This document shows positions 1 to 11,495 of a stretch of 64,000 bases of DNA, one piece after another. The DNA is from Cryptomeria japonica (taxonomy: Eukaryota; Streptophyta; Pinopsida; Cupressales; Cupressaceae), in assembly GCF_030272615.1 (NCBI RefSeq), contig NC_081410.1:187454119-187518118 (forward strand). Direction: 5' to 3'. The position numbers were made by a program, and so were the translations under genes. Below the pieces are notes generated by a model. The model ran no database searches, was not told the origin of the DNA, and was given only the letters and a program-made list of their open reading frames with translations. How positions within the stretch are numbered: position 1 is the first letter of the stretch; every line of letters begins with the position of its first letter.

Positions 1-1294
1 CTGAGTCATGAACAAGGAGTATCCCATTAAACTGAGCTTTTATGCCTCCATGTGAGCTTCAAGAAGTCTTGAGAACAATCCCAAATCTACTAGTCACTCT
101 CCAAAACCATAGAATCACTTGCCTAAAAGCTACAAGACCATGTTTCCCTAGGGATGATTCCTTCCCTCATCTGGCAACCTAATCCTCCATCCTAGTCCTA
201 CTCTTGGCAAGAGGTATCAGTTGGTTATATTTGACTTGTTAAATTTTGTTGGATCTTTTCATTTAGACTTGCATCTTTTTCCCTATGACTACAACTATTT
301 ATGATTGCCTGGTTTTTTTTTTCCATATCCAGGTATGTTACAATAGGTGCAGACTGGGACATATTTTCATAGTAGGGCATGTTTTGGATCTCTCTTGTAC
401 AAACTGGAAACCTAATATTAGTGTTCATCAACACTTACCTTCTCATGTACAAGAGTTATCGGTGTGTTTGAGGGTCTCCTTGCACATACCCACAACTCTG
501 TATCAATGTTTCTTAACACTTGCATAGCTATGTGTAAGGAATTCCCGTTTATCTGAGAGTCAATCCACGCCTTGGGTTTCTCATGGCATCCTGATTTCTA
601 TAATTAGTGGTGCAAGTCACCCAGGGTAATATTAAACTAGGTTGGCTCTCCACATTTGTTGTGCACAAAATCTCATCATCATTCCATCAAATCCTAAACT
701 CAATAAACCCATGGAGTTCTCAACAAAATTTCTCCCACTTCCCATCTATTCCATATTCTCCTATCTAAGATCATTGTATTATTATTGGCATATTCCCTCT
801 TTTTATTAATTCATTCACATCATATAGAGTGCATTTCTTAGATAGTCATATTTTCCACAAAACATTTACCATATAAGATTGCAACACATAAATAAAAGAT
901 ACCCTCGTCCATATAGCATTATATTTAGACTGCATCATAAATCATTCACACGTGTGTATTTATAAATAAGCATAAAAATCACTCATCTTGCATCCAAAAC
1001 CTATTTCAGCAACACATCATAAACATACATATATAAGCATCCACTCTACATCACAAAATAGGTTAGCATAGCACATCCATGATTGCATCCATATATGACA
1101 TCATAAGAAAAACAAAAATAATCCATCACAATAAATGCTACACATCTTCTACCACCAATCAAATCATGTATATATATAAAGAGGTAAATATGTCTGTCAT
1201 GACACAATGATCACCTCGAAGGGTCATAATATAATACACAAGTAATGCAAGGAGCTAGCTCATCCCTCCTGTCTCACCACCCCCCTCTGCTGTA
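1..1294. other. unassigned non-coding DNA
   Basis: No convincing gene is present. The open frames are short and have no recognisable motif, and the DNA is AT-rich with many stops in all frames. If the LTR that begins at 1559 is a 3' LTR, this stretch would be the 3' internal region of that plus-strand element, but nothing here proves it. Confidence 0.5.
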
Positions 1295-1316
1295 CCCCCC
1301 CCCCCCCCCCCCCCCC
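1295..1316. repeat. poly-C homopolymer run (22 C)
   Basis: An uninterrupted run of 22 C follows a C-rich stretch. Its exact length is uncertain because such runs are prone to sequencing and replication slippage. Confidence 0.9.
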
Positions 1317-1543
1317 GTGAGGGCCCATTTTCCTCTACGGTCTCCTATCTCCTATTCTTCCTTCCAAATCCTTCCCGATTACTTCATATTTCTTCCTCAC
1401 TTATTCTCCTCCCTCTATTTTTGATAATTTTTCTTCTTTTATTTCTAAAAAAATTCTCGAGGGGGCATACACCTCCCATGCTTTACATTGGAACATCCTT
1501 TCCTACTTCTATCTTCTACACATCGCCAAATTTGCCGCTATGT

Positions 1544-2800
1544 AAAAGAGGGGCAAAATGTAGACACTTAAAAATAATTATTTTAATTATTTTTAATTCC
1601 CTCACATAATTAATTAATTATGTCAATTCAAATTCTCCTTAATATTAATTAATTAAAATTAATATTGTCACTATAGTATGTGGCTGATTTATTTAATAAA
1701 TCAATCCCTTTCTTTATTCTTCTAAAAGTTGAATCCTCACAAATCTTCCTCTTAGCTAATTAATTTCAATTAATTAGTTATCCCACATAACTCCTCTAAA
1801 TCACCTTTCTAATTTATCATTAACCTAATAAAGTCTTCTAGAATCCCCCTAAACCCACTTAACATTATTCTTCTAATTTTTAATTCCCCCACTCATTCTC
1901 TCTCTTAGTCAAATCCTCCTACAAATCCTATCCCACCTAATTCTTCCTCTAATCCCCTCCTAATGAGTTGCTAGTGGCTAATCATCATGATTAGCCACAA
2001 AGTAAACCCCTTGTCCCTTCCATCCAACCACCAACTTTTAATGCTCTTTTCCTAGGTGAATGTGAGATTTTCAAAATCTCACAATCCTCTAGGCATCTCC
2101 TCTCCCAAGGAATTTTTAATTCCTTCTTATTCCTCTAATCCCCATGATCATCCCTTTTTGGAGAATTTTTAATGCCTCCTCTCGATTCTTCAAGGAATTT
2201 CACTTCCCTTGCTCCTCTCAAGACACATTGGGTTGTCTTCCCAATGCACCTTGCTCTTCTCAAGGTACCTTGGGAAGTCTTCCCAATGCACCTTGAGGAG
2301 TGTGGAGACAAGAAATTCCTTTAAGACATATCTCTTGGTCTCCACACCCTCTCTTGGACCTTGTGTGAGCTCACAAGCAATCCTAGCCCTTCATCTTGGA
2401 TCCATCCCAACCATCCATTCTTCCTCTCCTCTTCCTATAAATTGAGGACTCCATCCCTTCATTGGTCATCTCCAAATTCAGTAATATTATGCTGCCCTTT
2501 TGAGTCTAGGAAATCATCTTAGCAACCTTATCATGTTCAAATCATATCTCATCCACACTTAACCATTTTATCCATATCATCCTCCTAAAATCCATTTCAT
2601 ATTGTGCACAACATTGGAGAGCCATCCACATCAAGCAAGCAAGAGGAGCACATCAAGTGGAGCATCAACAAGGGGTGCCTTCACTTCATCAAGCTCCATC
2701 CTAAGGAGAAGGTATTGGTTTGTGAGGTATATGCATCTCATTCTTGTTTTTGTGTGATTCAAGCTATGTCTTTTGATTTCATATGTTTCTATGATTGATG
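1544..2800 (+). mobile_element. plus-strand LTR with preceding polypurine tract
   Basis: A purine tract (AAAAGAGGGGCAAAA, 1544-1558) is followed directly by TGTAGACAC at 1559. The minus-strand gypsy LTRs at 18314, 34541 and 45043 start the same way beside a similar tract, so this looks like the start of a 3' LTR of a Tat-type gypsy element in the opposite orientation. After the first 15 or so bases the sequence differs from those LTRs, so it is a different family. A TATA-like box lies at 2436. The right edge is not defined; 2800 is approximate and I found no target duplication. Confidence 0.5.
2434..2445 (+). promoter_or_regulatory. LTR TATA-like box
   Basis: CCTATAAATTGA lies about 880 bases into the putative LTR, a sensible place for a U3/R promoter. 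It is supported only by motif and position. Confidence 0.4.
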
Positions 2801-3141
2801 TGCATAATTTTGTAACTAATCCACCTCACTGGTCTTTTGTCCCTCTTCACAATGGTATCTATATAAATGCATTTTAAATGAATGTTTTATGAATGCAATG
2901 GTATCTATATGAATGCATGTATATATTTTTTTGTATGATAATGTGAAAACAAACTTCTTAGCTCAGCTGCACTTGAAGAAATGTTAGTAAGATGATAGAG
3001 AGAAGAGATTGATGAAAGAAGCAATGTTAGAAAGAAAATGATTTAGAGAGAAGATGGGAAATTAGAAGACTATAAGAAACACATGAGATGAAAAACGAAA
3101 TTGAAAGAATCACGAACCTGTGTCACATATTTTATTGCACA
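2801..3141. other. unresolved junction, no gene
   Basis: AT/AG-rich sequence lies between the plus-strand LTR and the start of clear homology to the gypsy 3' internal region. It resembles only loosely the AG-rich stretch next to the 3' LTR in the related copy at 45044-45424. The 3' LTR expected for the gypsy element to the right is not here, so that element appears truncated. Confidence 0.4.
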
Positions 3142-5490
3142 ATATATATTCATCACTGAGCCTTATTATTGAATAATGAAGCTTAGAACATCAGGGTATA
3201 AGAAACCAAGATGTAAAGATATCTCATTGTAGAAACAAAGACATAGAAGACAAGGAGTGAACCCCTCCATTTTGGGAAATACAATAGGGGTCGAGGTATG
3301 TGTGGCATTCACTAGCTGAATGCTCCTATCACAGACACCCACTAGAGAAATTTCCCTAAAAATTCATCAGTTCACACCACAAACAACAAACAAAGAAAAA
3401 GATAATACCCATCATTGCTCGTCTAGTCTCTTGTGGACATCCCTGAGTAGCATAGGAAAAATATCTATCGCCAAATGATAAAAGATAAAGACTGACCCGA
3501 ACAAAATTCAACAGCTATATTGACTTTGTGCCTTCATTCTCAGTTGCTTGATGTGATGGTTGATAATGTTTGATCTCAGAAAGTTGCGGATCCCATTTAA
3601 GACTGACCTGTCTAATTTCGAGTGTATCCTCTTATGTTTAAGACAAGATAATGATCATGTTGATATGGATATGTTACGATTGATAAGACAGTTTCATCAG
3701 TTGATTGCAGATGTTTGACTGGATAGTCATATCCTTTGTTAACTTCGTGTGAAGCGTTTGCTGGATATCTGCTAGGGTATTTGTTACTCGCAAGAAATTT
3801 TATTGCAATTTTTTTGATTGATTTTTCGATTTTTATTTCTTTTCCAAGAGTTTTTTCGATGTTTTTGGATTATGTAGATCGATATTTGAATGTTTTTGGA
3901 GGATTTTTTCAGGACATTATATGGATGTTTTAGGTTGATTTTTTCAGGACATTATATGGATATTTTTGGATTGATTTTTAGATTTTTCAGTGTTTTTGGA
4001 TTTTTAGGTTTTTCCCATATTTGAATGTTTTTGAATTTTAAGTTTTTCACTGTTTTTGGATTTTTAGTTTTTTCACTATTTTTTGGATATTTGGTTTTTC
4101 AGTGTTTTTGGATTTTGTGTTTTTCACTGTTTATGGATTTTTTCGAAGGACGTTATATGGATGTTTTGCGATTTTTTGTGACTTTATATGATTTTTAGTA
4201 TTTTTTCCAGACTTTATATGATTTTTAGGATTTTTTCAGGACTTTATACGATTTTTAATATTTTTTTAGGACTTTATACAATTTCAAGACTTTATACGAT
4301 TTTAAAGATTTTTTCAAGACTTTATATGATTTTTAGGATTTTTTTAGTTATGCCCCCAGTGTGCAGACCTATATGACATGATGATCTACAGAATGCATGT
4401 GGAGACAATGAATTTTTGACATGACTTATGTTAATGCAATATGCATGATGAAGATGCATTTCCTATTTGAACAAGGTTTACTGTGTTTGTTTTTGCATTT
4501 GTAATACACCAATTGAAATGGAGGTGCAAAACATTTCATAGATAAGCGGTCAATCAATCCCTAATGTCCTTTGGAACATCTAAATTAACACACTTAGTGA
4601 CTAGGATTTAAAAATGGAGATGCGGAAAATTTCCCCATTTGTTCCTGAAAATTTGATCTTCTTTTGCCCATGTGTGTGCAAATGAGTTAATTCCTACTCT
4701 TGTGTTCACTAAAGATCCTTAGCATCCTATATGACTAGCTACATGGATTATCCTAGATTCAAAAGCATCCTGAGTAAAGCCTCATTGCCAGCAAGCTTTT
4801 AGAGCTCTAACAAGGTTATAGACTATAATTTCTCAAATATTGCTCCATTGCCAGCAGGCGTTCATATCCCTAATGGATTTACTCACATTTTTTTCATAGT
4901 CAAGCTTTTTGTCGCACTCGTTTGTGTGATATTTCAATTATATATACTTTCTCTTTTGCCTTGAGATGAATATTTGGCATAGCTCTTTTCTTTTTATTAT
5001 TTTCTTGCCTTGACTTGTAAGTAATGAAACCTCCTTGGATGTGACCATTACAATGGCACTGAAGTAGAATTTTAGATTTTTCACTAGTCATATGATCAAC
5101 TAGGTGTCTAGCATGAATTAGAGATTTACTATGTTTGAGATATAGCAATTGATAGATTTTCGGTTAACAAGTCTCAAATAGTGAAATCACTACCCAATCA
5201 TAAGTAAATCGTTGTCATAGGGTGTAGTTGAAAGTGAATGACCTTAGGACCTCGAAGACTTCATGTCCGAATATCTAAGAAAGGAGATGACCTTTTCTTC
5301 TCTTAAATGCAAATAGATGATCAACTTGGACAGTTGCCTTGTTTTATTGATGCTGCTATATGAAAATGCAGAAACTTTACGAATGCACCTTTTGAATATG
5401 ATGGGCTTTGTAAAGAAACTATATGCAATGTAGTGCTTTGAATAATATGATATGCAATGCGGAAAGTAAAACCTAAACAAACCCAACCCT
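3142..5490 (-). other. gypsy 3' internal non-coding region, copy 1
   Basis: No coding potential was found. The region is shared with 34887-36366 and 52091-54206; for example the block beginning TTCATCACTGAGC occurs at the low-coordinate end of all three. Between 3720 and 4350 it holds a low-complexity stretch of repeated short T-rich phrases (forms of TTTTTGGATTTTT and GACTTTATATGATTTTTAG). It lies between the end of pol and the missing 3' LTR. Confidence 0.7.
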
Positions 5491-5499
5491 TACGTATAA

Positions 5500-5973
5500 T
5501 ATTGTTTAAGGTGCATGTTGTTCATAGGGTCAGGGAGTGGATCTCCCTCCATGGTAGCCAAATTGTATGCTCCATTACCTATAACCCTTGCTATGATGAA
5601 AGGACCTAGCCAATTAGGTTCAAATTTCCTTGGCCTTTCTCATTCCGCTAGATTCCTTTGATTCTCTTTGAGCACTAGATCTCCCACTTCAAAATTTCTT
5701 GGGCGAACTCATTTATTATAGCTCTATCAGTCTGTTTTGATAACCTTGTAGATGATTGAACATTGTTTGTCACATTTAATCCAACATTTCTAGCTCTTGC
5801 AGCCTTGCTACTCGATAGTCTTCCTTTGATATGATGTTATGTAAGGAGACTCTTAGAGATGGTAGTTCTATTTCAATAGGGAGTATTGCTTCTGTACCAT
5901 AGACCAAGGAATATGGTGTTTCTTTTGTAGGGGTGCGTACTCCTATTTTGTAAGCCCAAAGAGTAGGATTTAA
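5500..5973 (-). pseudogene. gypsy integrase C-terminal region (broken)
   Basis: Minus-strand translation gives pieces typical of the end of a plant gypsy integrase: a segment around TPTKETPYSLVYGTEAILP near 5860-5935, then, after stops, a stretch matching the usual chromatin-proximal C-terminus near 5500-5660. Several stops interrupt it. It continues the core domain at 5974-6333, and pol ends at about 5500, where the non-coding 3' region begins. The identification rests on characteristic phrases rather than an alignment. Confidence 0.65.
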
Positions 5974-6333
5974 CTAGAGATGCCAATCCCATCCTACATC
6001 AGTGACAACTTTCTTAATAATTTTCAATATTGTCTTATTTGTTACCTTTGCTTGTCCAATTCTTTGCGGATAATATGGCATTGCAAATCTCTGTTGTATT
6101 TGAAATCTATCACACAACTCTTTTATTTCTTGATTTTTGAATGGACATCCATTATCTGTCACGAAGTACATCGGAATCCCATATCTATAGATAATGTAGT
6201 TGAGCATGAATTTTTCTATTTGTTTTCCAGTGGTGTATGTAAGAGGAATTGCCTCAACCCATTTGGGAAAGTATTCAGTAGCTGTTAAAATGAACTTGTG
6301 CCCATTGGAAGAAGTAAGGTTGATTTTACCCAC
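5974..6333 (-). pseudogene. gypsy integrase catalytic core (degenerate DDE)
   Basis: A 119-codon open stretch encodes the rve-type integrase core, which would insert the cDNA into host DNA. The line containing TATEYFPKWVEAIP matches the first catalytic-Asp motif, usually ATDYFTKWVEA, but here Asp is Glu. The second motif, VTDNG, keeps its Asp. The third, GQAKVTNKT, has Lys where GQAEATNKT carries the catalytic Glu. Two of three catalytic acids are therefore changed and the enzyme is predicted dead. A stop separates it from the upstream zinc-binding part at 6349-6813. Confidence 0.85.
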
Positions 6334-6348
6334 TAGATCTAACCCCCA

Positions 6349-6813
6349 TTATGAAAATGGCCATGGTGACATAATGGGTTGAAGATCTTGTGCTGGTGCG
6401 TGAATGAGATCTCCATGCATTTGGCATTGCTTGCATTTCCGCACATATTTATAAGCGTCTTTTTCCATAGTTGGCCAGTAATAACCCATTCTTAACAATT
6501 TCTTTGACAATGGTGGACCACTTTGTTGCACCCCACAAATTCCATCATGGACTTCCTTTAGAGCAAGCTGCACTTCATTTTCATCAAGACATCGGAGAAG
6601 AGTCTCGTCGAAGCCCTTTCTATACAATGTATCAGCTATAATGGTGTGTCTAGATGCCTGATGAATAAGAGACTTCTTTTGATTTCTAGACAGATCTGGT
6701 GACATGTACTGAGTGTGTAAATATGCATATATTTCATTGTACCACAGGGTTTCTAGACCCACAATTGCACATACATATTCTGTTGAGGGAGTCTCATATG
6801 CCGGTATCAACAA
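6349..6813 (-). pseudogene. gypsy integrase N-terminal zinc-binding domain
   Basis: A 154-codon open stretch has the integrase H2C2-type finger: a first His in EVHDGICG, the two Cys in VRKCKQCQMHGD, and the typical intervening phrase MGYYWPTMEKDA. The second zinc-binding His is replaced: the sequence reads GVQQSG where relatives usually have GAHQGG. With the defective catalytic core downstream this supports loss of function. It follows the second RNase H in pol order. Confidence 0.8.
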
Positions 6814-6849
6814 CTATTCTATAATAAATTTAAATTGAGTTTCATTAGC

Positions 6850-7242
6850 AGGCATATTTAGAAGAGATCCTATGGTAGCCATAGCATCTGCTGCCTTGTT
6901 TTGTATCCTTGGAATCTATTCGAAAGTAATTTTGGTGAAGTGCTCCTTGTAATCTTCTACTATTTTCTTGTAAGGCATGAGTTTGTCATGTTTGGTGTTG
7001 TAATCATCATTGACTTGGTTTACGATCAATTGTGAATCACCATAGACATGTAATTCTTTTATTTTCCACTGTATAGCTGTGTGAAGCCCTATGAGGAGAG
7101 CTTCATATTCAGCTATATTGTTCCTGCATGGAAAATTTATTCTAAATGACTTAGGTATAGAATCGCCTTAAGGGGTAATGAAAATAATTCCTGCTCTAGA
7201 TCCATGACTTGTATATGACCCATCAAAGTATAATTTACACAT
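6850..7242 (-). pseudogene. second (archaeal-type) RNase H domain of Tat-lineage gypsy
   Basis: Minus-strand translation starts at KLYFDGSYTSHG (about 7240) and, after a TAA, continues with NIAEYEALLIGLH, HVYGDSQLIVNQVND and NKAADAMAT (to about 6870). These supply the four acidic residues (D, E, D, D) expected of an RNase H active site. It lies between the ordinary gypsy RNase H and integrase, exactly where Tat-lineage elements carry their acquired second RNase H. At least two stop codons fall inside it. Confidence 0.75.
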
Positions 7243-7750
7243 TATAGATGTTGTCAATGTAAACACTGATTCATCTAGAAAGTCTATGAGTAACGGGTGG
7301 TTGTCTTGTAGAGGAGCCTCTGCTAACTGATTTTCTATAATTTTTCCTTTGATAGCTTTTATTTCTATGTACTCTATATCAAACTCACTCAGGATCATGA
7401 CCCACTTTTCCAATCTCCTGATCAATGTTGCTCTACTCAATAAGTACTTGAGTGGATCAAAGCATGCAATGAGTTGCACCTTATGACTCAGCATGGAATG
7501 TCCAAGTTTTTGAGATGTGAAGATTACTACTAAGCATGCTCACTCTATAGGAGTATAATTAATCTCATAACTGATTAGAGTTCTACTTATATAATAAATA
7601 GCTCTTTCTTCTCCTTGTTCATCATGTTGTGCCAATAGAGTCCCTAGAGCTGAGTTTGTTGTTGATATGTATAATAATAGAGGTTTTCCTGGAGTAGGTG
7701 GTACTAGAATTGGTGTGTTTAGAAGATAATCTTTTAGAGCTTGGAAAGCT
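7243..7750 (-). pseudogene. gypsy RT connection and first RNase H
   Basis: The open piece at 7168-7494 contains the phrase HKVQLIACFDPLKYLLSR, then RRLEKWVMILSEFDIEY, which is characteristic of the end of the Ty3/gypsy RNase H. Upstream on the minus strand (7500-7730) are fragments of the earlier part of the domain, with stops between them. It follows the RT palm and precedes the second RNase H. The active-site residues of this copy are spread over broken frames, so I do not judge them individually. Confidence 0.7.
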
Positions 7751-8414
7751 TCCTGACATTGTTCTGTCCATTTAAAAGTAACTCCTTTCCTAAGTAAATA
7801 CTAGAATGGGTGACACTTATCTGCCAACTCTGCTATGAATCTCCTTATGGATTGTAGTCTCCCTTGTAAACCTCTTAGTTGTTTAAGTGTTGACGAAGGT
7901 TGCATATCTGTGATTGCTTTGACCTTGGTAGGGTCTACTTCAATTCCTCTATTTGACACTATGAACCCTAACAGTTTACCTATTGTTACTCTAAACACAC
8001 ACTTCTTCAGGTTTAGTTTGACATTATACTTCTCCAACCAATCAAATATCTATGCAAGGACTGTAAGGTGATCATCTCTTGTCTGTGATTTAGCCAATAA
8101 GTCATCCACATAATCTTCCATTATGTTGTGGATCATGTCATGAAATAGCATTGTCATGGATCTTTGGTATATGTTGCTCCTACGATTTTGAGACCAAATG
8201 ACATCACATTCCAGCAGTATGTTCCCCATGGGCAGGTAAAAGTTGTTTTATGTTGATCTTCTGGTACAATTTTAATCTGGTTGTACCCTAAGAAACCATC
8301 CATTAATGATAGCATTTCATGTATAGCTATTAACTCAACAATCATATCAATGTTGGGTAGTAGAAAATCATCTTTAGGGCAAGCTTTATTCAGATCCTAG
8401 AAATTAGTATAGAT
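7751..8414 (-). pseudogene. gypsy reverse transcriptase palm/thumb
   Basis: The catalytic box YVDD is encoded on the minus strand at 8112-8101. Upstream are LSLMDGFLGYNQIKI and KTTFTCPWGTYCW (open piece 8154-8345), both standard gypsy RT phrases. Downstream, 7801-8037 gives VKLNLKKCVF and LLGFIVSNRGIEVDP. RT would copy the element RNA into cDNA in cytoplasmic particles. Stops at about 8395-8415 and between pieces break the reading frame. The N-terminal part is in the next open stretch (8415-9080). Confidence 0.88.
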
Positions 8415-9080
8415 TCATATGCCTCTTGTGGGCTTAGTCACAAGTACCAGGTTAGATATCCATTTCGCATAGTCGATAGGTCTTATGAAACCTACACCCA
8501 GTAGTTTTTGAAGTTCTATTTTAACTAGTAATGTAATACTTGGATGCATTTTTCTCAATTTTTGCTTGTAGGGTTTAACTCTTGGTATCAAAGGTAAATG
8601 ATGTAATACTAATTTAGGGTCCAAGCCTGTCATATCTGCATATGACCAAGAAAATTTGATGGGTTGTTGTTTGAAAAAATGAATGAACCTGTCTTTTTCT
8701 TCTTTGTTTAGTGATTTTCCCAAGTGGATGTTATGTACAACCTCTCCTTCTGCTATGTTTACATCTTGAGTTTCTTCTATAAGCAATTCTAAACTTTCTC
8801 TTTCGATAGGAGGGTTACCCAACTCATTGTTGTCTTTATGGTTAGTTTGATCTATATCCTTTGCTGTAGAAATAATTTCCTGTCCAAAGTATGTTTTTCT
8901 ATCCAGGTCTACAACAAACCCTGCTTTGTGGTCACCTTGTGGAAATCCATCTCTGACTCCGAGGAATTCTACAATTGCTTCATCATTTTCAAACAAATCT
9001 AGAGTTGTTTTCCCTTCTTGCCCCCAATCAATCAAGTGTGAATGTACTAGGGGTAAGTCATTACTCCATTCTGATAACAT
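8415..9080 (-). pseudogene. gypsy pol: linker and N-terminal RT
   Basis: A 221-codon open stretch. Its second half reads HHLPLIPRVKPYKQKLRKMH, then a segment with GVGFIRPIDYAKWISNLVLV, the start of a gypsy RT. The first half contains HLIDWGQEGK and FENDEAIVEFLG. That phrase recurs in the pol-less derivatives near 61690 (minus) and 44050 (plus), which links all these copies to one family. The frame ends at TGA just past the RT entry motif TRGI. Confidence 0.85.
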
Positions 9081-9469
9081 GAAGACTTGATTGTTTGAAT
9101 GACTTGGTGAATTTTCATCATGTATAGGCTTTATTTGATACCTTAGTATGACACTTGTTCATGGACTAGAATCATGGAGAGATAAGAATTCATAATCGTG
9201 AGAGTGTGTCTCACTTTCAATGTATGTTTCATTTTCTGAAGTATCATCACTTATCTCTTCTTGCTCTTGCCTATGATTCTATTGTAGATTGACTGGTCTT
9301 CTTTGGATAATACTTACCCTTCTTAAGCATGGTATTAACCATTGCAATCTTTCTTCATCTGATTCATTAGGTTGAGCTTAAGTCATTTCCCATGGTAAAA
9401 GTATTGATAAAAACCATGGATTAGGCTCATTTGCTAGCGATAAACCTATGTCTGTTGCAACATTAGCTT
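9081..9469 (-). pseudogene. gypsy pol linker, degenerate
   Basis: No domain is recognisable. The stretch joins the G-patch-like segment (11085-11495) to the RT once the solo LTR is discounted, so it was probably translated, but it now contains several stops. Confidence 0.45.
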
Positions 9470-9474
9470 GTACT

Positions 9475-10944
9475 TGATAACTCAATGATGAACAGTGAGT
9501 ACCAAACCAGTACTGAGAGGGGGGGGTGAATCAGTACAGGCACAAAAACATTTCTTGAACCGGTTTGACTGTAGACTATGAACTACTGGCAATCACTAAC
9601 ACCAGTTCAAACCACATTACTACCGGTTAAACACAATGCAACTGTGAAAGACATGAACCAGTCAATCTTCTTAGCTTTCCATACAACCTACTCCCTCATT
9701 TACACTTTGTCCTTATGCATAAACATATAATCTATCATTAGAGATACAATGATTTACTAGATCACCATGATTTACCACTAAACAAGAAATAACAAAACAT
9801 CACATGAAAGAGGCATCACACATGACACACAAATTTTTTCACGTGGAAACTCAACTGGGAAAAACCATGGTGGGGATGAATACCCACAAGCTATTTTTGA
9901 GCTCTTTAGAAGTCCACTCTATTAGGAGCCAAGTCCAGTTAAAGACTATTACAACAGGTTCTGTTAGAAACCGATCCTGTTAGGGATCACCCGGTTATGG
10001 GATGGCTGGAATACCCAGTTAAGGGTTAAACCCTGTTAGAGGTTACCTTGTTAGAGGATTTTATGAACTCAATGGCTTTGAGTCACCTTGTTAAAGGATT
10101 TGCAGCAAGCTGGTTAAAGCTACCCTGTTAAGGGATTTTCCAACTGTTGAAGTGGTTAGAGATCAACAGGTATCATAATGATTTGGTAATAGCACTCAAT
10201 GCCAATGTAGATCCACTTTAGTTCCTTCCTTCTACACACACACTATGCAGGTATCAATCATGTCAATTGATCTGGCAAGAATCACGTATCTCTGCACTTA
10301 GATACACACACAACATTTGCCAACAACCTCAGCATGAAACACCACATCAACCTTATAGGAAACAGATAGGTTAGTAGCATAAACCCTAAACCCTAAACAC
10401 TTAGGTTGAGAAATTTAGTCAGTTCAATCCTAACCATTGAACACTTTGCATTTGAATACAATGGTCTTGAATAGATCTCAAGACATTCTCCATCGTTCAT
10501 TCTTCTCCGCTTCTTGGAGGCGATAACCCATAACGTGTTCTCCACCGTTTGCAGAGACTTTGCACATTCCCGAGGTAGATAGGATCAATCTCCTTCATGC
10601 AAGATCCTTCACGCGCACAAGGCTGACGTGGTGACATGATCTGACCTCCATTACAATGCTCACTTCAACCAAAAACCCTGAGACTAAGACTACCAACCGG
10701 TAGTCATGCCATATGAACCCTTGAAACAAAACATTTTATATACCGGTTCTTGTTCTGAAATATTGGTTCTGGTTCTCACTTCGACATACATACCACTTCA
10801 CCTTTTGCACATGTTGGTTTACAACATTATATGGGTTCACTTTGCCAGTTGCTTAACTTTAATAAACTAGTTCTCTTTAGCATATTGACATCAATGATAA
10901 CATACAATGTCACCATGTTATCATACTCTACACTTATGCCAACA
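9475..10944 (-). mobile_element. solo Copia-type LTR, E-related family, with 5 bp target duplication
   Basis: The 1470 bp unit reads TGTTGGCATA... to ...GTTATCA on the minus strand, with the poly-C box near its end (a G-run on the plus strand near 9520). It is flanked by GTACT at 9470-9474 and 10945-10949. It aligns with the LTRs of element E, sharing for example the GACTACC/GGTAGTC palindrome (10688-10705) and a telomere-like AAACCCTAAACCC stretch near 10381. No internal sequence or primer site is attached, so it is what remains after LTR-LTR recombination. It splits the gypsy pol between the G-patch-like and RT parts. Confidence 0.92.
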
Positions 10945-11084
10945 GTACTATTGTGTCAATAATTGCATCATTTTGTATCTCAGTGCTAGGCTCTTGCAGG
11001 TGTTTGTCTCATGTCTTCCCCATTTGATTCTGCACTAGGCAATGTTGGTACTAGATTACTTGCTTGTGATGAAGAAGGAAGCAC

Positions 11085-11495
11085 TCATGTGGACAAATAT
11101 CTATGAGAAATGTAGTCTGACGGTGTCCTTAGTCTATTTAGTATATCAAGGGTATGTTTTCTTGCTCCTGTGATATGTGGTACATGCTTATACCCCAATC
11201 CTTGATTTCCTGGATTGTCGTTAGGAACAATAGGTTCTAGTCTTCCTTGTTTTTGTAACCCTAAGCCTATGGTTCCATCATATCCATGTCTCTGAAGCAT
11301 TCTGAATCCATTGCCATACTTATCTAGGGGTATTATGGGTATTGTCATATAATCCTCTTCTCTATATATCCAATGGTTGACATCTTCATTTAGGGGTTCT
11401 TCTTGTAAGTCACCCCATCTAATGAAAGAGCATGAGTCTATATATCTAACAATTTCTTTACCTTTGGTTTTATGCTGCATTTTTGGGCTTCCCAA
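11085..11495 (-). pseudogene. gypsy polyprotein segment with G-patch-like motif
   Basis: A 136-codon open piece. Around residues 70-100 it reads GFRMLQRHGYDGTIGLGLQK, followed by GRLEPI; the GY-x2-G-x-GLG spacing fits a G-patch, a glycine-rich nucleic-acid or helicase-cofactor module. It lies between the protease and RT. Fused G-patches downstream of protease are known in betaretroviruses, and similar phrases occur in plant gypsy polyproteins. Whether this copy folds as a true G-patch needs a profile search. It overlaps the previous frame by a few codons, so a frameshift lies near 11480. Confidence 0.6.

Noticed and set aside
2209-2798. Short plus-strand ORFs near 2209 and 2604
   Set aside because: They lie in the putative LTR beside its TATA box and have no domain or partner.
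10381-10398. Telomere repeat as a sign of a chromosome end or fusion
   Set aside because: It is inside a solo LTR and recurs in other LTRs of the family, so it is an LTR feature.
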